Below, piece by piece: positions 11,660-20,699 of a stretch of DNA of 64,000 nucleotides (its first letter is position 1; each line of letters opens with the position of its first letter). Position numbers and translations under genes: made by a program. The stretch lies in NCBI GenBank assembly GCA_900318145.1, contig ONJM01000003.1, positions 62,001 through 126,000 of the forward strand, given 5' to 3'. This DNA is from an uncultured Eubacteriales bacterium. Lineage in GTDB: Bacteria; Bacillota; Clostridia; Christensenellales; Aristaeellaceae. The notes beneath the pieces were generated by a model. The model made no database searches, was not told where the DNA came from, and saw only the letters and a program-made list of their open reading frames with translations.

Positions 11660-11689
11660 AAAATGGCCGGACGGAAGATCCGTCCGGCC
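11660..11689 (-). terminator. Hairpin after pyruvate kinase
   Basis: An 11-bp stem (GGCCGGACGGA at 11665-11675 with its complement at 11679-11689) is followed, reading the reverse strand, by ATTTTC. It lies between two convergent genes and most likely ends pyk transcription. Confidence 0.55.
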
Positions 11690-11708
11690 GTAACCGCGCC
11701 GCAGGACG

Positions 11709-13127
11709 TCAGCGGATCCGCTCCACCTTGATGGTATTGGTGTTGCCGGGTTCGCCGTTGATCTGCCCGGCGGTCAGGACCACGTTGTCTCCTTTGTTCA
11801 ATCCGAAAAGATCTTTGGCGATTTTCACATCCTGCCAGAACATGACGTCGACGGATGAATAATTTTCCGTCAGCACCGGCGTTACGCCCCAGGACAGGTT
11901 CAGCCTGCGCCAGGCGCGTTCGTCCGTTGTTGTGCCGATAATGCCTGCCGGGCAGCGGAAACGGGATACCATTCGCGCCGTACGGCCGGAGATGGAATTG
12001 ACGACGATTGCTTTCGCGTCCACATCCACGGCCATGGAGCAGGCCGCGTGGGAAACGGCGTCCAGATTGCTGTGGATTGTGAATTCCATGGTACGGAAGC
12101 GCCGGGCGTAGTCGATACCGGCTTCGGTGACCCGGGCGGTATCGGCCATGGTCTGCACCGCCTGCACCGGGAACCTGCCCGCGGCGGTTTCACCGCTGAG
12201 CATGATCGCCGAGGAACCGTCATACACCGCGTTTGCCACGTCGGAAATCTCCGCCCGCGTCGGGCGCGGATTCTGGATCATACTCTCCAGCATCTCGGTG
12301 GCGGTGATGACCCGTTTTCCTAGCATCCGGCATTTGCTGATCAGGTATTTCTGCAGGGCAGGAACCTCCATGAAGGGAATTTCCACGCCCAGATCTCCGC
12401 GGGCCACCATGATGCCGTCCGCGACTTCGCAGATTTCCTCAATATGGTCCACGCCGCTGCGGTTTTCGATCTTGGCGATGATGTCGATATCCTTTCCGCC
12501 GTTTTCATTCAGCAGATCCCGGATGGCCTGCACGTCCGCCTTTGAGGAAACAAAGGACGCGGCGACAAAGTCGATTCCGTTTTCAATGCCGAAAAGCAAA
12601 TCCTTCCGGTCCTGTTCGGACAGAAAATCCTGCTTCAGCACCTTTCCGGGGAAGTTCATGCTCTTGCGGTCGGAAAGCACGCCGCCGTTCTGTACGCGGC
12701 AGATCACGTCATTCCCGCTGATCTCTTCCACTTTCAGGATGACAAGGCCGTTGTTGATCAGCACGGTATCCCCGGGGAAAAGCTCTTTCGTCAGATTGGC
12801 GTAGGTGACGGAAACCCGCGTTTCATCCCCCTGGATGTCGTCCGTTGTCAGCGTGAATAGATCCCCGTCCCGAAGCGTGACGGGACCGTTCGCGAAGGTA
12901 CGGATCCTGTATTCCGGGCCTTTTGTATCCAGCATAATGGCAATGGGAAGATTCAGCTTTTCCCGGACGGACCGGATCAGCCGGATCCGCCGCAGATGCT
13001 CCTCATGGGTACCGTGGGAAAAGTTCAGCCGGGCTACATTCATGCCCGCCCGGCACATGGCGGTCAGTGTTTCCTCATTCTCGCAGGCAGGACCGACAGT
13101 ACAGATGATTTTCGTTTTTCTCAGCAT
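11709..13127 (-). CDS. pyk: Pyruvate kinase
   Basis: Pyruvate kinase converts phosphoenolpyruvate and ADP to pyruvate and ATP. The 472-residue protein has the N-terminal KIICTVGPA, RLNFSHG, MLDTKGPE and the signature KIENRSGVDHIEEI with the catalytic lysine, then ARGDLGVEIP and the GETAAGRFPVQAV segment of the active site. The start was set at MLRKTKI, which follows GGGAGGAAAG; a longer in-frame start 72 bases upstream would fall in the promoter spacer. It lacks the extra PEP-utiliser-like C-terminal domain found in Bacillus enzymes. Confidence 0.96.
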   Translation of the reverse strand: MLRKTKIICTVGPACENEETLTAMCRAGMNVARLNFSHGTHEEHLRRIRLIRSVREKLNLPIAIMLDTKGPEYRIRTFANGPVTLRDGDLFTLTTDDIQGDETRVSVTYANLTKELFPGDTVLINNGLVILKVEEISGNDVICRVQNGGVLSDRKSMNFPGKVLKQDFLSEQDRKDLLFGIENGIDFVAASFVSSKADVQAIRDLLNENGGKDIDIIAKIENRSGVDHIEEICEVADGIMVARGDLGVEIPFMEVPALQKYLISKCRMLGKRVITATEMLESMIQNPRPTRAEISDVANAVYDGSSAIMLSGETAAGRFPVQAVQTMADTARVTEAGIDYARRFRTMEFTIHSNLDAVSHAACSMAVDVDAKAIVVNSISGRTARMVSRFRCPAGIIGTTTDERAWRRLNLSWGVTPVLTENYSSVDVMFWQDVKIAKDLFGLNKGDNVVLTAGQINGEPGNTNTIKVERIR

Positions 13128-13170
13128 TTTCTTTCCTCCCGGGCGTATGATGTTTTTTTCCGATACAGAT

Positions 13171-13199
13171 ATTATAATTGTTTTAGCTTCGGGTAGCAA
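13171..13199 (-). promoter_or_regulatory. SigA-type promoter for pyk
   Basis: Read on the reverse strand, TTGCTA (13199-13194) and a perfect TATAAT (13176-13171) are 17 bases apart, with about 45 bases to the pyk start. This supports the shorter pyk start codon. Confidence 0.75.
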
Positions 13200-13335
13200 G
13201 AGCCATGAGCAATATCCATTTACATTGCCGCGGATGTGTGCTAAAATTCTGCCGGCAAGGGGAAAAGTACATCATCGGCACCGCGGGCGTGCGGGAAACG
13301 GAACAATAACCTTCTTTAATTTGCAGGGAAAACGG

Positions 13336-13364
13336 TTTATTCCTTCCGTCCGTTCAGATATGAT
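13336..13364 (+). promoter_or_regulatory. Possible promoter for the flotillin operon
   Basis: TTTATT (13336-13341) and TATGAT (13359-13364) lie 17 bases apart, 67 bases before the flotillin start. The 303-base gap between pyk and flotillin holds only this and the divergent pyk promoter; no gene is visible in it. Confidence 0.45.
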
Positions 13365-13430
13365 CAGCATGTAACAGGAAATTCTGTTCTGTACTTTTCC
13401 GACGACAACAGCTTTGAAAGGAGACTGTCC

Positions 13431-14885
13431 ATGGATGAATTCCTCGCTTTTCTGCAGAACAACTGGTACTGGATTCTTGCCGGGATTGCCGCGCTGATCC
13501 TTGTTCTGAAGTTTATTCCCCGTTACCGGATCGCGCCGCCGGATAAGGCGCTGATCATTTCCGGACTGATCCGGAGAAACTATAAGGTGCGGAATCCGGA
13601 CGGGACGGTTTCCACCAAGAAGTTCGGTTACCGGATCGTCCGCGGCGGCGCCACCTTCTGGATTCCTGCCGTGGAGCGGATTGACCAGCTGGATATGTGC
13701 CTGACGCAGGTGGATATCAAGACGGCTCAGCCGGTGCCGACCAAGGAGTACATTTCCGTGCTGGTCGACGCGGTCGCGAATATCAAGATCGGATCGGACG
13801 ACCTGTCCATCGCAACAGCCGCCGAACAGCTTCTGCACTACGATCCGGATCAGATCAAAATGCTGGCCAAGGATGTGCTGGAAGGCAACATGCGTGAGAT
13901 TATCGGCCAGATGACGATCGCGGAACTGGTGCAGAACCGTGACAAGTTTGCCCAGGAATCCATCAAGGCCGCCATGAGCGATATGAGCAACATGGGCCTT
14001 GAGATCATCAACCTGACGATCCAGAACTTCGCGGACAAGGACGGCAACGTGATCGATACGATGGCTGCCCGGAACATCGCGGAGAAGGAACAGGACAAGC
14101 GGATTGCCGAAGCCGCCGCGGAGAAGGAATCCAAGTTTGCCGAAATGCAGGCGGAAGCGGAGATTGCCCGCCAGAACAGGGACCTCATGGTACAGAAGGC
14201 CGCTTTCCAGCAGGAAACGGAGGAGGCCCGCGCCAAGGCGGAAATGGCTTACAAGATCGAACAGGAGCGCATCAACAAAACCTTCGCCACAGAGCATGCC
14301 GCCGCGGAGATGACCCGCCTGGAAAAGCTGACGGAACTGAAGCGGCAGGAGGTTGAGATTGAGCGTGAGCGGCTGAACGTGGAAATCCGTGAAAAGGCTC
14401 AGGCGGACAAGGACCGCGCCATTGCCCTTGCGGAAGCGGAGAAATACCGCAGGCAGGCGGAAGCGGACGCGGCGCTGTACGCCGCGGAGAAGGAAGCCGA
14501 GGCGATCCGCCTGAAGGGCGAAGCGGAAGCGGAAGCCATGCGCCGGAAGGCCGAAGCGATGCAGCTCTACGGCCAGGCCGCGATGATGGAAATGGTTACG
14601 GAAAAGCTGCCTGACATCGCGCGCGCTGTTTCCGAGCCTCTCAGCAAGACCGACAAGATCATTCTCTTCGGCGAGGGCGGCGCGACGTCCATGGCGAGGG
14701 ACACCGCCGGAACCATGCTGCAGACGTTTGAGGCCGTGAAGGAGGCCGTCGGCCTGGATATTCCCAGGACCATCCGCGACGTCACCACGGGCGGACTCGT
14801 GGGGAGAGCGGCAAAGGATGAAGGAACGCCCGGGACTGAAGCAGAGAGCGCGGCAAATGAAGAAAGCAGGGAGGAAAACCCATGA
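13431..14885 (+). CDS. Flotillin-like SPFH/Band 7 membrane protein
   Basis: Flotillins are membrane scaffolds that organise functional membrane microdomains and influence secretion and signalling complexes. The 484-residue protein has one N-terminal hairpin or membrane segment (WYWILAGIAALILVLKF), an SPFH domain (about residues 30-210), then a long Ala/Glu/Lys-rich coiled coil with many EAE repeats (about 210-390). The tail is Gly- and acid-rich. Length is close to Bacillus FloT (509). It overlaps a tiny acidic gene by 4 bases and lies in an operon with it. Confidence 0.92.
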   Translation: MDEFLAFLQNNWYWILAGIAALILVLKFIPRYRIAPPDKALIISGLIRRNYKVRNPDGTVSTKKFGYRIVRGGATFWIPAVERIDQLDMCLTQVDIKTAQPVPTKEYISVLVDAVANIKIGSDDLSIATAAEQLLHYDPDQIKMLAKDVLEGNMREIIGQMTIAELVQNRDKFAQESIKAAMSDMSNMGLEIINLTIQNFADKDGNVIDTMAARNIAEKEQDKRIAEAAAEKESKFAEMQAEAEIARQNRDLMVQKAAFQQETEEARAKAEMAYKIEQERINKTFATEHAAAEMTRLEKLTELKRQEVEIERERLNVEIREKAQADKDRAIALAEAEKYRRQAEADAALYAAEKEAEAIRLKGEAEAEAMRRKAEAMQLYGQAAMMEMVTEKLPDIARAVSEPLSKTDKIILFGEGGATSMARDTAGTMLQTFEAVKEAVGLDIPRTIRDVTTGGLVGRAAKDEGTPGTEAESAANEESREENP

Positions 14886-15022
14886 GCGAACGGAAAGCGG
14901 AACGGCTGGAAAAAGAATGGACGGATGAAATCCCGGATGAGGAGGAAACCTATCCGGAACCGTATGAGGAAACCTACCGGGACGGCAGCGCGAAGAACGA
15001 ATGCGGCGGAGAGGACTTATGA
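14882..15022 (+). CDS. Small acidic protein downstream of flotillin
   Basis: A 46-residue open frame starts with ATGAGC overlapping the flotillin stop codon (ATGA) and ends with another ATGA overlap into the next gene. It encodes a charged peptide rich in Glu, Tyr and Pro (segments EWTDEIPDEEETYPEPYEE) with one cysteine near the end. No family is recognised. The double overlap and position between two co-directional genes argue that it is translated. Confidence 0.6.
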   Translation: MSERKAERLEKEWTDEIPDEEETYPEPYEETYRDGSAKNECGGEDL

Positions 15023-15258
15023 ATCACAGCATCCGGATTGCGGATACCACCCGGGAGGAGCGGGAACGGATTGTCGCGGAATCCATCGGGAATCTTTCCG
15101 GTCTGTGCGACGGATGCAGCCCGGGAATTATTGAAATGTACCAGGAATATATTGACGGAAAAAAGGAACTCCGCGAAATCAACGCGGAGTTCCGGGCAGG
15201 GTATCTGTCCGGCGCGCGGAGACCGGAACGCGGCTCCTGCGCGGCCGGAGAGGTATAA
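15019..15258 (+). CDS. Small helical protein, possibly VbhA-antitoxin-like
   Basis: The 79-residue protein begins MNHSIRIADTTREERERIVAE and contains GLCDGCSPGIIEMYQEYIDG followed by KKELREINAEFRAGY. The layout (helix, short Cys-containing turn, Y-x2-G-K/E-x-L/I-x3-E) resembles small helical proteins of Clostridia and faintly the VbhA-type antitoxin fold, but no Fic toxin is adjacent. It overlaps the previous 46-residue gene (ATGA) and precedes a strong terminator, ending the flotillin operon. Confidence 0.65.
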   Translation: MNHSIRIADTTREERERIVAESIGNLSGLCDGCSPGIIEMYQEYIDGKKELREINAEFRAGYLSGARRPERGSCAAGEV

Positions 15259-15282
15259 ACCGGCAGCAGGGATTCAATCCGG

Positions 15283-15311
15283 GGGAACGGGGGCGCTCCG
15301 TTCCCTTTTTT
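15283..15311 (+). terminator. Terminator of the flotillin operon
   Basis: An 8-bp stem (GGGAACGG at 15283-15290 with CCGTTCCC at 15298-15305) is followed directly by six T residues. Confidence 0.85.
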
Positions 15312-15528
15312 CCGTATATCCCTGCCGGTCAGCGGCGGCCATGGAAAAGATTGATGGGAAGAACCGCGCGCGGCGGTCCGGCGGGAAACATGCGGGCGGA
15401 ACAGCGGAGCGGAAGGAATGTGACCTGCGGTATGCGAATATTCAGACAGAAGGAACCGCATTTACGGATCCTTCAGGACAGGACCCGGGAAAAAAGTGAA
15501 GCAGCCGTGTTTGCAGGGAGTGAGCTTT

Positions 15529-16704
15529 ATGAAGGAATACCGTTTTCCGCCGGTCGAGCTGCTGAGGGACAGCACGGAAAGCAGCCGGTTTCAACGGCTG
15601 GAGTATGTGCAGCGCCTGCGGGACAGACTGAATGAAATGTTTGCTTCCTTCGGGACGGACGCGAAGGTGGTGGATTACCACTACAACAATTTTGCCATCC
15701 TGATGAAGCTGAAACTGGGGAAGGGCGTAACCACCCGGATGATCCGGAACCTGCGGGCGGATATTGAACTGCATATGACAGGGCCGGTGGAGTTCCTGGA
15801 TGCGGAGGGGGACGGGAGCACCATGACGGTCGCGGTCAAGAACTACCTCCGGCCGGTGGTCCCGCTGCGGGAAGTGATTCAGAGCAGCGCTTTCCGGGAG
15901 GCGGAATCCCCTGTTTCGGTAGCCGCGGGCATCAATCTGTTCGGGGGCGCGTTTGTGTTTGACATCGCGAAGATGCCGAATCTGCTGGTTGCCGGCGTGA
16001 CCGGATCCGGGAAGAGCGTTTTCCTGCATGACATTATCCTGAGCATTCTGTATAAAGCACGGCCGGATGAAGTGAAGCTGCTGCTGTTCGATATGAAAAA
16101 TATCGAATTTCCGCTGCTGAACGGAATTCCGCATATGCTGCGGGACACGGTCGTGGATACGGACACGGGCCTGGATGTACTGATGTGGCTGCAGAACGAA
16201 ATGGACCAGCGGCTGTACCGGCTGGCACGGGCGAAGGCGGCAACCATTGACGAATACAACGCTTCCGCCGAAGCAAAAATGCCGCGGATCCTCCTGATCA
16301 TGGACGAATATATGGAATATATCCGCCGGAAGACGGAGGAAGCCTATGAGGCGGAACGCGTCGATATGTTCAACGCGGTGCTGGAGAGTCTGGCGCTCCA
16401 TTCCCGGGAAGCCGGCATCCACCTGATCCTGGCCACACAGCGCCCGGCGCCGGACATTATTACGGACAGGATCAACAGCCTGCTTCCGTGCAGGGCATCC
16501 TTTGTGGTGGTGGACAAGCGGGAGTCCAAGATTGTTCTGAACCAGACAGGCGCCGAAAGGCTGCTGGGCATGGGGGATATGATTTTTACCCGGAACGACC
16601 GGGAGGAAGGGATCCACGCGCAGGCCGCCTATGTTTCGGACGAGGAAATCAACAGCGTCATCGCTTTCCTGCGCCGGGAGAATGAAGCAATTCCGGACGA
16701 ATAA
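15529..16704 (+). CDS. FtsK/SpoIIIE-family DNA translocase motor without membrane domain
   Basis: FtsK/SpoIIIE ATPases pump double-stranded DNA. This 391-residue protein has an N-terminal alpha-domain-like part (residues about 20-120) and a RecA-like motor with Walker A GVTGSGKS (156-163), Walker B LLIMDEY and the FtsK signature LATQRPAPDIITDRI. There is no transmembrane region and no C-terminal gamma (KOPS-reading) winged helix: it stops shortly after the motor. FtsK and SpoIIIE are usually 750 residues or more. The start is the ATG after GGGAGTGAGCTTT. It stands alone between two terminators, so the substrate and partner are unknown. Confidence 0.88.
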   Translation: MKEYRFPPVELLRDSTESSRFQRLEYVQRLRDRLNEMFASFGTDAKVVDYHYNNFAILMKLKLGKGVTTRMIRNLRADIELHMTGPVEFLDAEGDGSTMTVAVKNYLRPVVPLREVIQSSAFREAESPVSVAAGINLFGGAFVFDIAKMPNLLVAGVTGSGKSVFLHDIILSILYKARPDEVKLLLFDMKNIEFPLLNGIPHMLRDTVVDTDTGLDVLMWLQNEMDQRLYRLARAKAATIDEYNASAEAKMPRILLIMDEYMEYIRRKTEEAYEAERVDMFNAVLESLALHSREAGIHLILATQRPAPDIITDRINSLLPCRASFVVVDKRESKIVLNQTGAERLLGMGDMIFTRNDREEGIHAQAAYVSDEEINSVIAFLRRENEAIPDE

Positions 16705-16751
16705 GGACCGGGTGAACGCGGGAAGGCCGCGCGGAAGCAGGCGGCAAAACG

Positions 16752-16780
16752 AAAAAACCGCGCGGCTGCGGGCCGCGCGG
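16752..16780 (-). terminator. Terminator of the secreted-protein cluster
   Basis: A 9-bp GC-only stem (CCGCGCGGC at 16758-16766 with GCCGCGCGG at 16772-16780) is followed on the reverse strand by six T residues (16757-16752). It ends transcription of the reverse-strand gene at 16803-17918. Confidence 0.85.
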
Positions 16781-16802
16781 GAAAAACAACAGGGTTATAT
16801 GC

Positions 16803-17918
16803 TTACTGCCAGGGTGTATAGTAACGGTCGATGAGAACGACGTTGAAATTCTCGTCGCAGGTGACGGTTACGTTGTCCGAAGCGAAGCCGGGGCCGACAG
16901 CGGTTGTGCCCTCAGATTCCAGCATGGCCGCGAATTCGGCGATGGTATGCGTAACCGGCTGGTCCAGCGTTTCCAGCGTTTCCGGATCAATTTCATCCAG
17001 GAAAACCGCGTCCGGGGTGATATACAGCGCGGCACCGGTCATCACTTCAGCCAGAATGAACGCGTCATCCTCCACCAGACGGGCATCGTATTTCGTGCCG
17101 CTTTCCTGCGGAACCAGGCTGTAGGTGTCATTGATGATGATGGTGCCGTCTTCAAGGGTTTCAGCGGTTTCAACGGCAATTTCCTCACCGTTGATGGAGA
17201 TCGCTTTCTGCTCCAGCGCCTGGGCAACATAATCGGCCGTCAGGCGGACGGGCTGCTTCAGGGTCATGACCGCTGTGCTGGTCGCGGCATCAAAGGAAAG
17301 AATCTCGGCAATATACTTGCTGGAGTTTGCTTCTGCCTGAGCGCGCACAGCGTCCTCGTCGGCTTCGATAAAATCCAGGTCTGTCAGGAACTGGATGGCC
17401 ATTGCTTTCTGCTCGTCTGTCAGTTCCTTGCTGGAAGCGCCTTCAGAGGGTACCAAAACAAACTCGACAAAGTAACCCTTGTAGATGCTCAGGAAGTCAA
17501 TATAATTCGGTTCGTTCACCGTCTGGCTGGCAACCAGCAGCTGCGTGCCAAGGCCGGTTTCGCCGTAGGTGAATTCAACGTTGGGGTCATTTACCAGGTA
17601 GGTCTGCTCCAGCAGATCCAGCGCGTCGTTGTCCAGTTCATTCATGCGCTGCACATTCGCGTAGGTTTCGTCGAAAGCGACGGTCAGGTACATCTGCGGC
17701 TTTTCGGGATCCTCTGACTTCAGGACCGCAACGATGATATCACTGTTGGCCAGGATCGGGGTGGGCGTGTAGCCTTCGGGAACGCCGCACTGCAGCGTAA
17801 ACGCGCCGTTGATGCTCAGGGTGCCCAGCGGAACTTTGCCTTCGGTGTCCTCACCCAGGGCAGCCGTGCAGCCCAGCAGCAGGGCAAGGCTCAGAATTAA
17901 ACTCAGAAGCTTTTTCAT
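16803..17918 (-). CDS. Secreted protein of unknown function
   Basis: The 371-residue protein has a clear signal peptide (MKKLLSLILSLALLLGCTAALGE; the Cys could be lipidated, but the site is not a strict lipobox). The rest is acidic and beta-rich with no motif I recognise. The first half looks like a small globular domain ending near residue 190, and the second half contains repeated VETAETLEDGTIIINDTYSL-like strands. It is the last of three co-directional secreted-protein genes, 32 bases after the SH3 protein, so probably co-transcribed. Confidence 0.75.
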   Translation of the reverse strand: MKKLLSLILSLALLLGCTAALGEDTEGKVPLGTLSINGAFTLQCGVPEGYTPTPILANSDIIVAVLKSEDPEKPQMYLTVAFDETYANVQRMNELDNDALDLLEQTYLVNDPNVEFTYGETGLGTQLLVASQTVNEPNYIDFLSIYKGYFVEFVLVPSEGASSKELTDEQKAMAIQFLTDLDFIEADEDAVRAQAEANSSKYIAEILSFDAATSTAVMTLKQPVRLTADYVAQALEQKAISINGEEIAVETAETLEDGTIIINDTYSLVPQESGTKYDARLVEDDAFILAEVMTGAALYITPDAVFLDEIDPETLETLDQPVTHTIAEFAAMLESEGTTAVGPGFASDNVTVTCDENFNVVLIDRYYTPWQ

Positions 17919-17950
17919 GGCAGATTTCCTCCTCTATTATTCAGGCTGCG

Positions 17951-18580
17951 TTATTCATTGACGAGTGACTTTTTGATAAAGCCGACATTTCCGGTTACCT
18001 GATCCTCAACCTGGAGCCAGTTGTCCAGCTCCTTGATGACCAGGAGTTTATCATTTGCCTTGTAGGTAGCCTGAATTTCAGCGCTGACGCTGGGAGCCCA
18101 GTGCATGCTGACCCATCCGGTAACACGCGTGGGACGGGTGGTTACGACATAGTCCTCCACATCTTTCGCACTGCTGAATTCCTTATTGAGCTCCTCCAGC
18201 GGATCGGCGGGTTCCGCGGCCTGTTCCTTGCTCTTTTTCGCGTCGGGCGTCCAGGGGTCAGGCTTGGACTTTGTCAGGAAGCGGCGGTAAACCCAGCAGG
18301 CATAATCCCCGGGACCGTAACCGGGCTTGTTGTAGTTGTAGGTGATCAGCGCCCAGTTTTCATCCGTAAAGGTGACGACGTGGATCCTGGAGCCATAGCG
18401 GAGGCCGCCGACCACGGCGCCTTTGAAGCTGGGCTGGTCACGTACATTCAGGGACAGACCGTTCGCGGTATAAACGTAATAGGTGCCGGCATCCAGTTCG
18501 TTATCCTCAGCCAGGGACAGGGGGAGGAAAAGGACTGCCAGCAGGGCGACTGCCAGAATCATGGAAAGAAAACGTTTCAT
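17951..18580 (-). CDS. Secreted protein with two bacterial SH3 domains
   Basis: The 209-residue protein has a signal peptide (residues 1-24, ending LSLAED). A first SH3b-like domain follows (about 30-90, GLSLNVRDQPSFKGAVVGGL), then a charged linker (DPWTPDAKKSKEQAAEPADP) and a second SH3b domain (about 145-207, WVSMHWAPSVSAEIQATY). Bacterial SH3 domains usually bind cell-wall peptides or glycans. No enzymatic domain is present. It sits between the Big_2-repeat gene and another secreted protein on the same strand. Confidence 0.85.
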   Translation of the reverse strand: MKRFLSMILAVALLAVLFLPLSLAEDNELDAGTYYVYTANGLSLNVRDQPSFKGAVVGGLRYGSRIHVVTFTDENWALITYNYNKPGYGPGDYACWVYRRFLTKSKPDPWTPDAKKSKEQAAEPADPLEELNKEFSSAKDVEDYVVTTRPTRVTGWVSMHWAPSVSAEIQATYKANDKLLVIKELDNWLQVEDQVTGNVGFIKKSLVNE

Positions 18581-18632
18581 CAGAATAACCTCCTGTCTGT
18601 ATCTTTCAGATTAATATCCGGGAAGAAACGGG

Positions 18633-20699
18633 TCAATCCCATTTGATTGTGGGCTGCTTGTCCTTGCGGATGGTTTTGATCCAGTCATGGTCTACCTGGA
18701 AGCTGACGATCCGGACGATGATGATGCCGGGTACTTCGTCTTCGTTCGGCTTGAAATCCTTGATCTTCCAGTAATCCCACCTGGTGCTCTGGCCGGGAGC
18801 CAGCGTCCGGTTATAGGTGGCGGTTACCGTGTTGGTGCCGTCTTTTGTATTGACGACGATATCCGCGCCCTTATAGGTGTAGAATTCTATTTCGCAGGTT
18901 ACATTGGTAATGTTCAGGTCACTGACATTTTTAACGGTAAAGGACTTCAGATTCGCGAAAGTGTCCACGTCAATCTTTGTCAGCTTCAGTGACTTGTCCC
19001 AGTGCCCGACATGCACCAGGATGGAGGTTTCAAAACCGCCGTCCAGCGCGGTGCCGTAAATCCGGGTGGTTCCTTCCGTCTTGCCGTAGATCGTTACCCG
19101 GTTGCTTTCGCTCTTCGCGTAAGCGATACTCTCGTTATCGCTGCGCCAGGTCATGCGCCGGTCAGTAGCTTCTCTGGGACTGAAGTCAGCGGTGCAGGTG
19201 GCGTAGCTTCCCGCGTTGATATAGGCCGCGTCCCTCCGCATCTTTACGCCGGTGGCGTGCACATGCACTTTGACCAGGATACGGGCCCTGCGGTTGCTTC
19301 CGTCGGTGGAGACGGCGGTTACATAGGTTTCGCCGCGCTTCAGGCCGGTGACGGTTCCGTCTTCGGAAACGGTCAGCACTCTCGGGTTTCCGGAGGTGAA
19401 GGTCACCCTGGGATTGCTGGCGTTGGCAGGTTCCACGGACCAGGACAGAACGCCGGTTTCATTAACATATACAACAGGCGCGCTGCCGAAAACGATTTTC
19501 GTGACAGGCTGCTGCACGGTCACATTGGCTGCTGCGGAGATGCCTTCTGTACCGGCGGAGGAACAGATGATCTGACATGTTCCCAGGGAGACGCCGGTAA
19601 CGCGGCCCTGTCTGTCAACTTTCGCGATGCTTTCGTCGGAAGAAGTCCAGACTACGGATTTGTCATCCGTGCTTCTCGGCAGCACTTCCGCGCGCAGAAG
19701 GCTGTTCCGTCCCACGTCAATGGTCAGATCGGTCTTCTGCAGAACGATTTCCTCCGCGGACTGGGTGACGCGCAGATTGATATTGGCGCGGACGTTGCTG
19801 CCGTCCTTGGCAGTGGCGACGATGCGCACATTCCCCTTTTTGACGCCGGTGACCACGCCGTTTTCGTCCACGGTGGCGATACGCTCATCCTGGGAAGTCC
19901 AGGTGATATCCCGGATGGAAGCGTCCTCCGGCTGGACGGAGACAGCCAGGCCCAGCGTGCTGCCGGCGGCAACACGGGGGTTGGAAGCTGTCGGGCTCAG
20001 GCGTGTTACCGGCTGCACGACCAGCACCCGGAAGCGGTAATTGACTTCAGGGCTCAGGTCGTTCGCGATGGTCAGAACGGTCTCGCCGACGGACCGGCCG
20101 ATGACGGAGTTTTCCCGGGCGACGGCCACGGATTCATCCTCGCAGGACAGCTTTACCCTGCGGCTGGTGGCATCCCTGGGCAGCACGGAGATCTGCAGGC
20201 CGACCTGCTTTTTGACCGGTACAATCAGAATGGGAAGATCTTCGGCCTTGTCTTCGGTCCTGTCTCCGGCTTCATCTTCCGTTTCGGTCTCTTCCTTTGC
20301 CTTCAGCAGTCCGGCCACGACGGGATCGTCCGCTGTATATACCTTCAGTTTGGAGGTGTTCACTTCCACCGATTCCGCCTTGCGGCCCACATTCAGCGTA
20401 AGCTGTGTCCTGAAGGTTTTCTTTTCGGTGGCGGAAATGGCGGTAATGGTCGTCCTGCCCTTGCTGACGCCGGTAACCACGCCGTTGCTGTCCACAGTCG
20501 CGACGGATGTGTTGCCGGACGTATAGGTCAGCTCACCCTCGGCCGGAACGCCTGTACGTTCAAGCACGGTCTGCAGGGTTTCGCCTTCAAAAACGAAATT
20601 GACCTTGCCGTCAAACTTGATGGTGTTCCCTTCCGCGGATGCCGACACGCCCACGCAGAGCAGCGCCAGCACCAGCAGGGGAACAAGGATTCTTTTCAT
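18633..20699 (-). CDS. Secreted protein with tandem Big_2 (Ig-like) repeats
   Basis: The 688-residue protein has a signal peptide (to about residue 23) and about six Big_2-type immunoglobulin-like repeats. These are recognised by recurring strands such as SVATVDSNGVVTGVSKGRT, ERIATVDENGVVTGVKKGN, ESIAKVDRQGRVTGVSLGT and PRVLTVSEDGTVTGLKRGE. An acidic insert (EETETEDEAGDRTEDKAED) lies between repeats 1 and 2. The C-terminal about 110 residues form a different beta-rich domain. No LPXTG or membrane anchor is seen, so it is either released or held non-covalently. It is the first gene of the three-gene secreted set. Confidence 0.88.
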   Translation of the reverse strand: MKRILVPLLVLALLCVGVSASAEGNTIKFDGKVNFVFEGETLQTVLERTGVPAEGELTYTSGNTSVATVDSNGVVTGVSKGRTTITAISATEKKTFRTQLTLNVGRKAESVEVNTSKLKVYTADDPVVAGLLKAKEETETEDEAGDRTEDKAEDLPILIVPVKKQVGLQISVLPRDATSRRVKLSCEDESVAVARENSVIGRSVGETVLTIANDLSPEVNYRFRVLVVQPVTRLSPTASNPRVAAGSTLGLAVSVQPEDASIRDITWTSQDERIATVDENGVVTGVKKGNVRIVATAKDGSNVRANINLRVTQSAEEIVLQKTDLTIDVGRNSLLRAEVLPRSTDDKSVVWTSSDESIAKVDRQGRVTGVSLGTCQIICSSAGTEGISAAANVTVQQPVTKIVFGSAPVVYVNETGVLSWSVEPANASNPRVTFTSGNPRVLTVSEDGTVTGLKRGETYVTAVSTDGSNRRARILVKVHVHATGVKMRRDAAYINAGSYATCTADFSPREATDRRMTWRSDNESIAYAKSESNRVTIYGKTEGTTRIYGTALDGGFETSILVHVGHWDKSLKLTKIDVDTFANLKSFTVKNVSDLNITNVTCEIEFYTYKGADIVVNTKDGTNTVTATYNRTLAPGQSTRWDYWKIKDFKPNEDEVPGIIIVRIVSFQVDHDWIKTIRKDKQPTIKWD

